Assembly: GCF_030709675.1 (NCBI RefSeq)
Contig: NZ_JAUZQD010000009.1
Span: 248,001 to 312,000, forward strand
From: Symbioplanes lichenis
GTDB taxonomy: Bacteria; Actinomycetota; Actinomycetes; Mycobacteriales; Micromonosporaceae
DNA: 64,000 nucleotides
Reading direction: 5' to 3'
Position numbers and translations under genes: made by a program. Every line of letters begins with the position of its first letter. Position 1 is the stretch's first letter. The notes under the pieces were generated by a model that was not told where the DNA came from, did no database searches, and saw nothing but the letters and a program-made list of their open reading frames with translations. Shown piece after piece: positions 52,722-61,331 of the stretch.

Positions 52722-52887
52722 TCAGTGGCAGGCGGGCCGCCGGCAAGCGAGGCCGGTGAGAGGCGCGGCCAGTGGCAGGCGGGCCGCCGGCCCCGGGGTC
52801 ATGGCCGGCGGAGTCGGTGGCCCGGCCGGCGGCGGTGACAGGCGGGGTCCGTGGCCGGCCGGCGGCGGTGACAGGCGGGGTCGGTGG
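52722..52887. repeat. GC-rich tandem repeats in a gene-free gap
   Basis: The 373-base gap 52555-52927 has no supported gene. It holds a 22-mer CAGTGGCAGGCGGGCCGCCGGC twice (52723-52744 and 52770-52791) and a 33-bp unit in tandem (52822-52854 and 52855-52887, one mismatch), built from CCGGCCGGCGG and GTGACAGGCGGGGTC. Confidence 0.75.
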
Positions 52888-52914
52888 CCGGCCGGGCGCG
52901 GAGGCCCGGCCGGC
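52887..52914 (-). terminator. terminator after UBP zinc-finger gene
   Basis: Perfect 11-bp hairpin, GCCGGCCGGGC (52887-52897) with GCCCGGCCGGC (52904-52914), six-base loop, starting 13 bases beyond the stop of the zinc-finger gene. No clear T-run. Confidence 0.6.
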
Positions 52915-52927
52915 GGTCGTGCGGTCG

Positions 52928-53194
52928 TCAGGCGCCGAGGACGTCGTCCACGTAGCACCACTTCCAGGTCTCGCCCGGTTCGTACGAGCGCATCACCGGG
53001 TGCCCGCTCTCGTCATGGTGGGCGGACATGTGCCGCCGCGGCGAGGAGTCGCAGCAGCCCACGTATCCGCACTCCAGGCAGAGCCGCAGGTGCACCCAGT
53101 CGTGGTGGCCGTCGTGCACGCACTCGGGACAGCCGCCCTCGTAGGGCGCCTGCGGGGCCGGCTCGGTGGCTTCCTTCAGGTGCTGGCAGGTCAA
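52928..53194 (-). CDS. UBP-type zinc-finger protein
   Basis: 88 residues: a ZnF-UBP domain with C-x-H near the start (C-Q-H), C-P-E-C, C-L-E-C-G-Y-V-G-C-C, and H-M-S-A-H-H-D-E-S-G-H-P-V ligands. It starts at TTG 53194, overlapping the antiporter stop as TTGA, so it is probably translated with the antiporter. In many bacteria this domain is fused to, or next to, CPA1 antiporters; a regulatory role is likely but not known. A hairpin terminator follows. Confidence 0.85.
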   Translation of the reverse strand: MTCQHLKEATEPAPQAPYEGGCPECVHDGHHDWVHLRLCLECGYVGCCDSSPRRHMSAHHDESGHPVMRSYEPGETWKWCYVDDVLGA

Positions 53195-54765
53195 TCGTCG
53201 CTCCGGTGTAGCTGGGACTCTTCCAGGTCGAGCTCGCGTTGCGCGCGGGTCAGCACCTCCTCGGAGATGCGCCCCTCGTTGCGGGCGATCTTGAAGACGT
53301 GCCGTTCCGCGGTAATCATCTCCCGCCGCAGTCTGCCGTACGCGGCGGACGGGGTCTCCTGCCGCTGGTTGCCCAGCCGCTCCCAGGCCCCGTTGGCCCG
53401 GCTGTCGGTGAGCGCGCGCAGCCGCTCGACCACGGACACGGGCGCCCCGTCGGCGTGCTCCTCGAGCCGCTCGCGGGCGGCGCGGCTGGCGGCGTGCTGG
53501 ACGTTGGCCTCGGCCAGGGCGTCGGCGCTGCTGGTGTCCTCGCGCACGCCCAGCCGGCGGGCCATCCACGGCAGGGTCGTGCCCTGGATGAGCAGCGTCA
53601 GCACGATGACCGCGAAGGCGACGAAGACGAACAGCTCGCGCGGGTAGTCGTTGCCCGCGAACGTGTCGTTGGGCGGCAGCGTCAGCGCGGCCGCCAGCGT
53701 CACCACGCCGCGCATGCCCGCCCAGGCGATGACCGTGGGCACGGCGACCGGCGGGCGCTCCTCGCGGGCGCGGATCCGGGGCATGAGCCGGGCCAGATAG
53801 GTCGCCGGGTACATCCACACGAACCGGATGACCACCAGCACCAGGAACACCATGACCGTGACCCGGATCGTGGTGGCCAGGCCGACCTCGATGTTCTCGA
53901 TGAGCTCGCGCAGCTGGAGACCGACGAGCAGGAACACGACGCCTTCGAGCAGGAAGTTGACCAGCCGCCAGACGGCGTCCATCTGCAGGCGGGAGGTCGC
54001 CGACAACAGGTACGGGATGCGGTGCCCCAGATAGAGCCCGGTCACCACGACGGCGACGACGCTCGACGAGTGCAGCTCCTCGGCGACGATGACGACAACG
54101 AACGGGGTGAGCAACGACACCGCGTCGTCCAGCAGCGGGTCGGTGATCTTGCGGTGCAGCCACGCGGCGCCCACCGCGGCGGCCAGGCCGAGCAGCACGC
54201 CGCCGCCGGCCTTGAGCGCGACCTCGCCGGCGATCTCCCAGAAGCCGACCGCCGACCCGAGCAGGGCGGCCACGGCGATCCGCACGGTGACCAGCGCGGT
54301 GGCGTCGTTGAGCAGGCTCTCGCCCTCGAGGATGGTGACCACCCGCCGGGGCAGGCCGATGCGGCGGGCGATGGCGGTGGCGGACACCGCGTCGGGCGGG
54401 GCGACGACCGCGCCCAGTGCCACGCAGGCGGCCAGCGGCACGTCGGGCAGCAGCATGTGCACGACGAAGCCGACGACGAACGCGGACAACAGCACCAGCC
54501 CGACGGCCAGCAGCAGGATCGGGCGCAGCGCGCGGCGGAAGGCGACGAGGTTGGTGTTCAGGGCGGCGACATAGAGAAGGGGCGGCAGGATGCCGATGAG
54601 GACGAGTTCGGGCTCGAGGTGGATCTCCGGCATCCCCGGCACGTAGGACAGGGCGAGGCCGGCGACGAGCAGGACCAGGGGTGCGACGAATCCCAGGCGC
54701 CGGGCCAGGGCGGCGCCGAGCACCGAGATGGCCACGAGCACGACCGTCTCGACGATGCTTTCCAT
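53191..54765 (-). CDS. Na+/H+ antiporter (CPA1)
   Basis: 524 residues with about 12 membrane spans (about 5-410) and a long charged C-terminal helical tail (about 415-524). Ion-site motifs: A-P-P-D-A-V-S-A-T-A-I in one span and G-E-S-L-L-N-D-A-T-A in another (the N-D pair is the NhaP-type site). It exchanges cytoplasmic Na+ or K+ for H+. The downstream UBP finger gene is coupled by TTGA. Confidence 0.9.
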   Translation of the reverse strand: MESIVETVVLVAISVLGAALARRLGFVAPLVLLVAGLALSYVPGMPEIHLEPELVLIGILPPLLYVAALNTNLVAFRRALRPILLLAVGLVLLSAFVVGFVVHMLLPDVPLAACVALGAVVAPPDAVSATAIARRIGLPRRVVTILEGESLLNDATALVTVRIAVAALLGSAVGFWEIAGEVALKAGGGVLLGLAAAVGAAWLHRKITDPLLDDAVSLLTPFVVVIVAEELHSSSVVAVVVTGLYLGHRIPYLLSATSRLQMDAVWRLVNFLLEGVVFLLVGLQLRELIENIEVGLATTIRVTVMVFLVLVVIRFVWMYPATYLARLMPRIRAREERPPVAVPTVIAWAGMRGVVTLAAALTLPPNDTFAGNDYPRELFVFVAFAVIVLTLLIQGTTLPWMARRLGVREDTSSADALAEANVQHAASRAARERLEEHADGAPVSVVERLRALTDSRANGAWERLGNQRQETPSAAYGRLRREMITAERHVFKIARNEGRISEEVLTRAQRELDLEESQLHRSDD

Positions 54766-54816
54766 GCGGAGAGCTTAGAGAAAACTGAGCGCCGCGGCCT
54801 GTGGCGCCCCACACCC

Positions 54817-55458
54817 TTACTTTGTCCGCACCACCGGCGACCGCAGCAGCGTCCCCGCCATCGTCCCGTCCCCGCTGCGCCGGGTGATGACCGCGTCGAG
54901 GGAGAAGACGTATCCGGTCGTCCGGTCGAGGCCGGAGATCGTGGCGGTCATCGGCCCGCAGGCGGCGCCCGGCTTGACCGTCACCCAGCCGACATCGCGC
55001 TGCTTGCCGAACTTGAGGTCCTGGCTGATCGCGGTCAGCCGGTACTCGACCAGGTTGTAGCCGCCGACGTTGTACCAGCTGGCCACCGCGCTGGTGGTGC
55101 CCGGCACGACGTCGAGCGCGCGGATCTGCGAGAAGTGCACGGTGTTGGGCGAGCACGTCGGCGTGGGCGTCGCCCGGGTCGCCGCGGGCAGCGGCAGGAA
55201 ACCCGTCGTCGGTCCCGCGCTCGGATAGGGCGGGACCCCGCTGCTGTACGTGGGCGTGGGCGTCGCGCTGCCCCGGACGACGACCTGCCACGGCTGGGCG
55301 CCGTTGGCCTGGCCGGTCGCGGACGACGAGCCGCCGCCCGCGGTCGAGCCGGAGCCGCCGAGCACGCCGCAGCCGGCCAGCAGCACGGGCACGAGCAGCA
55401 GCAACGCCCAGCGCGCGCCGCGCATCGGGCCGGCGGTCCGGTCAGCAGTGGTGGTCAC
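54817..55458 (-). CDS. secreted lipoprotein, fibronectin-like
   Basis: 213 residues. Lipobox V-L-L-A-G-C (Cys about 30) after a hydrophobic core, then a Gly/Ser-rich linker and a Thr/Pro spacer (P-T-P-T-Y, P-T-P-T-C). The C-terminal about 100 residues are a beta-sandwich fibronectin-III-like unit (A-S-W-Y-N-V-G-G-Y-N-L-V-E-Y-R-L-T-A). A surface lipoprotein of unknown function. No operon partner is evident. Confidence 0.7.
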   Translation of the reverse strand: MTTTADRTAGPMRGARWALLLLVPVLLAGCGVLGGSGSTAGGGSSSATGQANGAQPWQVVVRGSATPTPTYSSGVPPYPSAGPTTGFLPLPAATRATPTPTCSPNTVHFSQIRALDVVPGTTSAVASWYNVGGYNLVEYRLTAISQDLKFGKQRDVGWVTVKPGAACGPMTATISGLDRTTGYVFSLDAVITRRSGDGTMAGTLLRSPVVRTK

Positions 55459-55489
55459 GGGGTCCCGATCGCCCGGACCGGCCCCGACA

Positions 55490-56170
55490 TTAGGCGGCCG
55501 AGTACTGCTCCCGGGTGCGTCTTGCGAGATCTTTGGTTGCCGCCGAGTTGGCCCAGGTGCCCAGGAGGACGGCCGCGCCGGGGACGATCTTGGCGAACAT
55601 GCGCTTCGCCGCGCGTACGCCCGCCATCTGCGCGAGCTTGACGCCCAGCTTGACCATCACCCCGGTCAGCGGCCGGTCGGCCGCCCCGGCGAAGAGCCGG
55701 CTGGCCCGCTCGCGCCCGGCCGCGACGCCCAGGGCCAGGCGCGCCGACTCGGCGATCTTGTGCACGCGCTGGAGGACGAGCAGGTCGGTGGCGCGCTCGG
55801 GGTCGGTGGGGTCGAGCCCGTAGGCCGCGGCCACGTGCAGCACCATGCGCGCCTGCGTCCAGGCCAGGACGCCGACGTCGACGACCGCGCCGGGCAGGCC
55901 GGTCGCCCCGGAGACCGCCCCGGACAGCCGGGCGTGGTTGGTGAAGCGGCGCACCGCCAGCTGGGCCAGCGCCTCCTCGGTGATGCCGGGCTGCTCCTCG
56001 CGGACGCGCCCGGCCCAGTCGCGGGCCTCGGGGCCCAGGCGGCGGACCGCCTCGAGCGCCAGATGCTCCGGCGCGTATTGCGGGTCGGCTTTCATCCGGG
56101 CCCACAGGCTCCCCGGCGGGGTGGCTTCGTCGGACGTGGTGGCGGACGGGGGAACGGCGGAATCACTCAC
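55490..56170 (-). CDS. EcsC-family protein
   Basis: 226 residues. EcsC-like helical domain (about 40-220) with W-T-Q-A-R-M-V-L-H-V-A-A-A-Y-G and the G-A-A-V-L-L-G-T-W-A-N membrane-associating region. EcsC family members are linked to ABC transporter or membrane functions; mechanism unknown. GTG 56170 with GGAG eight bases upstream is used over a longer frame to 56299. Confidence 0.8.
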   Translation of the reverse strand: MSDSAVPPSATTSDEATPPGSLWARMKADPQYAPEHLALEAVRRLGPEARDWAGRVREEQPGITEEALAQLAVRRFTNHARLSGAVSGATGLPGAVVDVGVLAWTQARMVLHVAAAYGLDPTDPERATDLLVLQRVHKIAESARLALGVAAGRERASRLFAGAADRPLTGVMVKLGVKLAQMAGVRAAKRMFAKIVPGAAVLLGTWANSAATKDLARRTREQYSAA

Positions 56171-56362
56171 CAGATCGCTCCGAGGGGACGAGGGGGATCC
56201 TGGTCTTATTGTGCCTTGCAGATGCACGTGCACGCCAAACCGAGACAGAAAACACTTTCCGCGCTCGTCCGGTGACTCTGCCGTACCCCTCGTGGGCACT
56301 CGACGAGGGCGGGAGGGCGTACGGAAAGATCAAGGAATGAAACCGCGCGCCGGGGTGTTGTG

Positions 56363-56397
56363 GTCACAATGCCCGCCGGTAGTGCGGGCGTTGTGAC
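56363..56397 (+). promoter_or_regulatory. 14-bp leader hairpin abutting the PAC2 ribosome site
   Basis: GTCACAATGCCCGC (56363-56376) pairs with GCGGGCGTTGTGAC (56384-56397) with one T-G wobble and a 7-base loop. The right arm touches the ribosome site GAGGAGG at 56398. The left arm also lies in TTGTGGTCACAA, a DNA palindrome. Either an RNA element controlling translation or an operator. Confidence 0.6.
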
Positions 56398-56412
56398 GAG
56401 GAGGTCCGCAGC

Positions 56413-57318
56413 GTGCTCGACCCACAGGGGCTCTACGAGTTGGCCGACGACCTGCCCGAGCTGGACAGCGTGGTGCTGATCCAGGCGCTGACGGGGTTCG
56501 TCGACGCGGGGAGCGCGATCCAGCTGTCCCGCGAACATCTGCTGGAGGAGTTCGAGAGCCGGGTCCTCGCGACCTTCGACCTCGACCAGCTGCTGGACTA
56601 CCGGTCCCGGCGCCCGCCCATGATCTTCGTCGAGGACCACTGGGAGAGCTACGAGCAGCCCAGCCTCGCCCTGCACCTCGTCAAGGACCTCACCGGCACC
56701 CCGTTCCTGCTGCTCGCCGGGCCCGAGCCGGACCTGCAGTGGGAGCGCTTCATCGCCGCCGTCCGCCAGCTCATCGGCCGCTTCGGCGTGAGCGTCACCG
56801 TGGGCCTCAACGCGATCCCGATGGCCGTGCCGCACACCCGCCCGGTCAGCATGACCGCCCACGCCACCGAGCAGCGCCTGCTCGGCGAGCACGAGTCCTG
56901 GCTGCAGAAGGTGCAGGTGCCGGCCAGCGTCGGCAACCTCCTCGAGTTCCGCCTCGGCGAGGCCGGCCTCGACGCCATGGGCTACGCCGCCCACGTCCCG
57001 CACTACCTGGCCCAGACGTCCTATCCGGCCGCGGCCGAGCTGCTCATCGAGTCGGTCGCCAACAGCACCGGCCTGGTCCTGCCCACCCTCCAGCTGCACG
57101 AGGCCGCCGCCGAGGTGCGCGAGGAGGTCGACAAGCAGGTCGCCGACGACGAGCAGGCCGGGCGCCTGGTCACCTCGCTCGAGGCGCAGTACGACGCCTT
57201 CGTCCGGGGCCGGGACAGCAACCTCCTCGCCGAGCCGGGCCGCAACCTGCCCAGCGCCGACGAGCTGGGCGCCGAGCTGGAGCGCTTCCTGGCCGAGCAG
57301 ACCCGCGACAGCGACTGA
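56413..57318 (+). CDS. PAC2-family proteasome assembly chaperone-like protein
   Basis: 301 residues of the PAC2 family: L-I-Q-A-L-T-G-F-V-D-A-G-S-A near 20-35, F-V-E-D-H-W-E-S-Y-E, G-L-N-A-I-P-M-A-V-P-H-T-R-P at about 130-145, and a C-terminal helical tail (about 230-300) with E-V-R-E-E-V-D-K-Q-V. The archaeal and eukaryotic relatives assist 20S assembly; actinobacteria have proteasomes, so a chaperone role is plausible but unproved. GTG 56413 follows GAGGAGG. Confidence 0.88.
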   Translation: MLDPQGLYELADDLPELDSVVLIQALTGFVDAGSAIQLSREHLLEEFESRVLATFDLDQLLDYRSRRPPMIFVEDHWESYEQPSLALHLVKDLTGTPFLLLAGPEPDLQWERFIAAVRQLIGRFGVSVTVGLNAIPMAVPHTRPVSMTAHATEQRLLGEHESWLQKVQVPASVGNLLEFRLGEAGLDAMGYAAHVPHYLAQTSYPAAAELLIESVANSTGLVLPTLQLHEAAAEVREEVDKQVADDEQAGRLVTSLEAQYDAFVRGRDSNLLAEPGRNLPSADELGAELERFLAEQTRDSD

Positions 57319-57391
57319 GCCGGGCCGTGACAACGGCCGAGTGCGGGCCGTCACAACGGCCGGGTTCGGGCCGCGAGAACGCCGGGAAGGG

Positions 57392-59611
57392 CTATTTCAC
57401 GTACGTGAAGGTCAGCTTCCCGCTGTAGCCCGCCGCCGAGCGCACCTGCACCGACACCTTGCCGGCGGCGTGGCGGACGAGGGTCAGCGTCAGCCGGGTG
57501 TCGCTGACCCGCTGGAAGCTGGCCCGCTTGCCGGCCGAGTAGGCGATCGTCACCTTGCTCAGATACCGCCCGGTGACGCTCACCTTGGTCATCTTCGCGG
57601 TGCTGCCCTGGGCCGGGGCCAGCGAGCTGATGAGCGGCCGGACGCTCGCCGAGTAGGTGAAGGTCGCACTCTTGCTCACGCCGCCCGGCCCGGTGACGAC
57701 GACTGTGACCTTGCCGGCCCGGCGCGCCGGGGCCGTGAACTTGAGCTGCGAGTCGGACACCCGGGTGAACGACACCGCCCGCCCGCCGATCGCCACCCGG
57801 GTCGCCCCGGTGAACCCGCCGCCGTTGATCACCACGGCGGTCGACGTCGTCGTGAGCCCGATCGCCGGGCTCAGCGAGGTGATGGCCGGCTTGGCGGGCG
57901 CCTTGGCGGTGTACGTGAGCGCGTTGCTCGTACCCCCGGCGGTGGTGACCACGAGTGACGCCGAGCCGGTCGCGCGCTTCTTGACGAAGACCTTCAGCGT
58001 GGTCGCGCTCACCACCGTGTAGCCGAGCGCCGTCGTGCCCAGTTTGACCGAGCGGATGTTGACGAGGTTGGTGCCCGTGACGACCACGGTCGTCTGGACG
58101 GCGGTGCTGACGCCCGTCGCCGGCGTGAGCTTGCTGAGCGTGGGGACGCCCGAGGCCACGTACAGCAGATAGCGGTAGCCGGTCGTCCCGCCGCCCGTGG
58201 TGACCGTCACCGGCACGTTGCCGGTGGTGTGCGCGGGCGCCACGAACGTCACCGTCGTGTCGCTGACCGACGCGGGCGCGACGATCGAGGTGCCCACCTT
58301 CACCGAGGTCGCGCCGGCCAGGTCGGTGCCGGTCAGGGTGATGGTCGTGCCGCCGTCCCGGCTCACGCTGGACGGGCTGATCGCCGTGAGCGCCGGGGGC
58401 GCCTGCGTGAAGGAGAAGTCGTCGGCCGTACCGCTGCCGTCGCTCGTGCCCGCCGCGTTGGTGACCGTCACGTCGGCCACGCCCGTGACGCCGCGCGGGG
58501 CGGCCGCGACCAGGCGCGTGACACCGTTGGTGACGGTCTTGCTGAAGGTCGCGCTCGCGCCGCCGAACCGGACCGCGGTCGCCTTGGCCAGCCCGGCCCC
58601 CGTGACGGTGACCGACGTGCCCGCCGGCCCCTTCGTCGTCGACAGGGCCGTCACCTGCGGCGCGACGGTGACCGAGGAGGAGGGCGTCGCGATGCCGTTG
58701 ATGGTGTACGCGCCGGAGACCACCGTCTCGACGAAGCTCCACGAGAGGTGCGCGTCGCCGTCGTTGCCCCAGCCCGTACCCCACTGGTTGCGGACGTAGA
58801 TGCCGTCGGCGTCGTACCCGAAGGCGGTGATCATGTGGCCGCCGAGGCTGGTGCCGCTCGTGGTGCTGTAGAGGCTGTGCGGGCCCAGGTCCATGAAGTC
58901 CTGGAAGACGTTGAAGCCGATGGCCACCGGCTGGTTGTTGGCCAGCGCCTGCTTGATCGCCGTCTCGGCGTTGTCGCCCTGGTTGGCGCCGCTCCACAGC
59001 CGGGTCCAGCCGGTGATCTTGTAGTTGCCGGCGTTCGCGATCTCGGCGGAGGTCGGCGCCACCTTGTAGTTGCTGGTGCCCTGGAAGTAGTCGTCCTGGC
59101 TGTCGACGCCGTTCGCCTGCACGTTGGCGAGCACCGTGTCCGGGTTGAGGCCCCGGCTCGGCGCCCCGCCCGCGACGACGTTGCGCATGTAGAGGAACAG
59201 CGGCGCGTACGGGGAGTCGACCCCGCCGGTCCGGTTCGCGTACCAGCCCATGAGGTTGCGCGAGATCGTCCACGCCACGCACTGGCCGATCGAGCCCTGG
59301 TCGCCGACCGCCGGCGCGTAGGGGCGCAGGTCGACGGCGGCCGGGATGCCGGTCGTCACGGCGCTCGGGCTGGCGAGGTACCGCTCGGTGTTCGCGACGT
59401 ACCCGCCGACGTGCGGCTGGGTGTCCTCGATCATGGCCGAGTCGTCCCACGGGTCGAACTCGGGCGCTCCGGGCGTACCGTCCGCGGGAATACCCTCCCC
59501 GGGCGGCGGCGGCACCGAGGCGCGGGTGGCGGCGAAGGCGGCCTGTGTTCCGGTGCCGAGCGCGAGCGCGGTGACGAGGGAGACCACGACGGTCCTGGCG
59601 GCGCGGGGCAT
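57392..59611 (-). CDS. secreted papain-like peptidase with five TIG/IPT repeats
   Basis: 739 residues. Signal peptide 1-28 (V-V-V-S-L-V-T-A-L-A-L, cut near A-F-A-A), propeptide-like 29-75, C1-like peptidase (about 80-300). The nucleophile Cys lies in G-Q-C-V-A-W, the His in G-G-H-M-I-T-A-F, the Asn in V-R-N-Q-W-G-T-G-W-G. Five TIG/IPT immunoglobulin-like repeats (about 305-739) each start with x-I-x-x-L-x-P-x-x-G. ATG 59611 has GGAG six bases before. Secreted, likely cell-surface; substrate unknown. It is divergent from the GAF-MCP gene. Confidence 0.88.
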   Translation of the reverse strand: MPRAARTVVVSLVTALALGTGTQAAFAATRASVPPPPGEGIPADGTPGAPEFDPWDDSAMIEDTQPHVGGYVANTERYLASPSAVTTGIPAAVDLRPYAPAVGDQGSIGQCVAWTISRNLMGWYANRTGGVDSPYAPLFLYMRNVVAGGAPSRGLNPDTVLANVQANGVDSQDDYFQGTSNYKVAPTSAEIANAGNYKITGWTRLWSGANQGDNAETAIKQALANNQPVAIGFNVFQDFMDLGPHSLYSTTSGTSLGGHMITAFGYDADGIYVRNQWGTGWGNDGDAHLSWSFVETVVSGAYTINGIATPSSSVTVAPQVTALSTTKGPAGTSVTVTGAGLAKATAVRFGGASATFSKTVTNGVTRLVAAAPRGVTGVADVTVTNAAGTSDGSGTADDFSFTQAPPALTAISPSSVSRDGGTTITLTGTDLAGATSVKVGTSIVAPASVSDTTVTFVAPAHTTGNVPVTVTTGGGTTGYRYLLYVASGVPTLSKLTPATGVSTAVQTTVVVTGTNLVNIRSVKLGTTALGYTVVSATTLKVFVKKRATGSASLVVTTAGGTSNALTYTAKAPAKPAITSLSPAIGLTTTSTAVVINGGGFTGATRVAIGGRAVSFTRVSDSQLKFTAPARRAGKVTVVVTGPGGVSKSATFTYSASVRPLISSLAPAQGSTAKMTKVSVTGRYLSKVTIAYSAGKRASFQRVSDTRLTLTLVRHAAGKVSVQVRSAAGYSGKLTFTYVK

Positions 59612-59780
59612 CCTGATCTCCGTTCGTCGGGCGTTCGCCGGCATCGCGCTCCTGATCGGTACGGCCCCCGAGCGCTTGAGCGGTGGAAACCGGAGCGCAA
59701 CCCGGGTTCACCGATTCGCCCGCCGGAGGGGTCCGGCTTGTCCGATGATGAGGAGGTTCGCGAGTGACAGGAGTTCCGCG

Positions 59781-61331
59781 GTGGTCTCATTCCGGTCGCG
59801 TTCGGCGGAACGGCAGGGCCCGGCAGCGGGCATGCCGATCCCCCGTGACGTCGAGAGCCTCGAGAAGCTGATCATCGACCTCACCGGCGCCCAGGACGAG
59901 GAGTCCGCCTGGCGCATCACGGTCGACAGCACGGTGAGCTCGCACAACTTCAGCTACGGGGCCGTGTGGCTGCCGACCGGCACGGGCCAGGTCACCGTCG
60001 CGTACGAGACCGGGACGATCGTGCGCGAGATGCAGGCCGTGATCCAGGGCAAGCCGGTGCCGGCCGACGCCGGGCTGGTCGGCAAGGCCATCCGGACCAA
60101 GCAGCCCGTGTACGTCGGCCAGATGGACCAGTGCAGCGACTGCCTGCGCTGCCAGGCCGCCGGGCGCACCGGCATGCACGCGGCGATCATCACCCCGGTC
60201 ATCCGGGACAACCAGGTCATCGCGGCGCTGGAGTACTACTCGGCCGAGCCGCTCTACATCGACGGCCCGCGCAGCGAGAAGTGGGCGTCCATCGCGCGGA
60301 TCGCCGAGCAGGCCCGGTTCAACGCCCTCGCCGCGGCCGAGCTGCGCCAGGTCGCCGACGACCGGCTCGCCGTCACGAACGTCGTCACCGCGCTCGGTGA
60401 GGCCACCGACCCCATGTCGACGCTGCGGATCGCGCTGGACTCGGTGCGGTCGGCGTTCGGCTGGGCGTACGGGTCGTTCTGGGAGCTCGACGACACCCAG
60501 AACGTGCTCAAGTTCAAGATCGAATCGGGCTCGGCCGGCGACGAGTTCCGCAAGGTGACTCTCGCGGCGACCTTCGCCGAGGGCGTCGGCCTGTCCGGCC
60601 GCGCCTGGCGCGCCCGGGACCTGGTCTTCGTGCGGGACATCGGCGAGCTGACCGATTGCGTACGGGCGCCCGCGGCGCAGCGGGCCGGCGTGCGCTCGGG
60701 CGTCTGCTTCCCGATCCTGAGCCACGGCCGGATCATCGGCACGATGGACTTCTTCACGACGGAGTACATCGAGCTGTCCGACTCCCGGGCGTCGGCGCTG
60801 CGCAACGTGCAGCAGCTGGTGTCGCAGCGGCTCGACATCGTCCGCGGCAACGAGACGGCGGCCGAGAACTCGCGGAACCTGCTCGACACGATCTCCCGCC
60901 TGCGCGCGGCGAGCGACGACGCGACCCGGGTCGCCCAGGACGCCGTGGCCCGCGCGTCGGAGATGACCCAGGAGGTCGAGGCGCTGGGCCGGGCCTCGAC
61001 CGCCATCGGCGACGTCATCAAGATCATTTCGGCCATCGCGGACCAGACCAACCTGCTCGCCCTCAACGCGACCATCGAGGCCGCCCGGGCGGGCGAGGTC
61101 GGCCGCGGCTTCGCCGTCGTCGCCGGCGAGGTCAAGGATCTGGCCCGCGAGACGGCCGAGGCCACCCAGCGCGTGTCCGAGCAGATCAACGGCATTCAGA
61201 ACAGCGCGCGTACGGTCTCCAGCGGCATCCTCACGACCAGCGACACCATCGGGCAGATCAGCGCCGTGCAGGAGCGGATGAACGAAGTGCTCGAGGAGCA
61301 GGCGCGCATGGCCTCGGCCCTGCAGCTCTAA
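59781..61331 (+). CDS. soluble GAF-GAF-MCP signal transducer
   Basis: 516 residues from GTG 59781 (AGGAG at 59769-59773); ATG 59832 would give 499. No membrane span. First GAF (about 30-185) carries a cysteine cluster C-S-D-C-L-R-C; second GAF (about 200-350) has D-C-V-R-A-P-A-A. The C-terminal methyl-accepting chemotaxis signalling domain (about 370-505) has the conserved hairpin I-A-D-Q-T-N-L-L-A-L-N-A-T-I-E-A-A-R-A-G-E. No CheA or CheW is nearby, so signalling partners are elsewhere. The stop overlaps the convergent esterase by 4 bases. Confidence 0.85.
   Translation: MVSFRSRSAERQGPAAGMPIPRDVESLEKLIIDLTGAQDEESAWRITVDSTVSSHNFSYGAVWLPTGTGQVTVAYETGTIVREMQAVIQGKPVPADAGLVGKAIRTKQPVYVGQMDQCSDCLRCQAAGRTGMHAAIITPVIRDNQVIAALEYYSAEPLYIDGPRSEKWASIARIAEQARFNALAAAELRQVADDRLAVTNVVTALGEATDPMSTLRIALDSVRSAFGWAYGSFWELDDTQNVLKFKIESGSAGDEFRKVTLAATFAEGVGLSGRAWRARDLVFVRDIGELTDCVRAPAAQRAGVRSGVCFPILSHGRIIGTMDFFTTEYIELSDSRASALRNVQQLVSQRLDIVRGNETAAENSRNLLDTISRLRAASDDATRVAQDAVARASEMTQEVEALGRASTAIGDVIKIISAIADQTNLLALNATIEAARAGEVGRGFAVVAGEVKDLARETAEATQRVSEQINGIQNSARTVSSGILTTSDTIGQISAVQERMNEVLEEQARMASALQL

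Noticed and set aside
52555..52927. Possible gene in the gap after the patatin gene
   Set aside because: Only repeat-derived frames are open, without ribosome site or family similarity.
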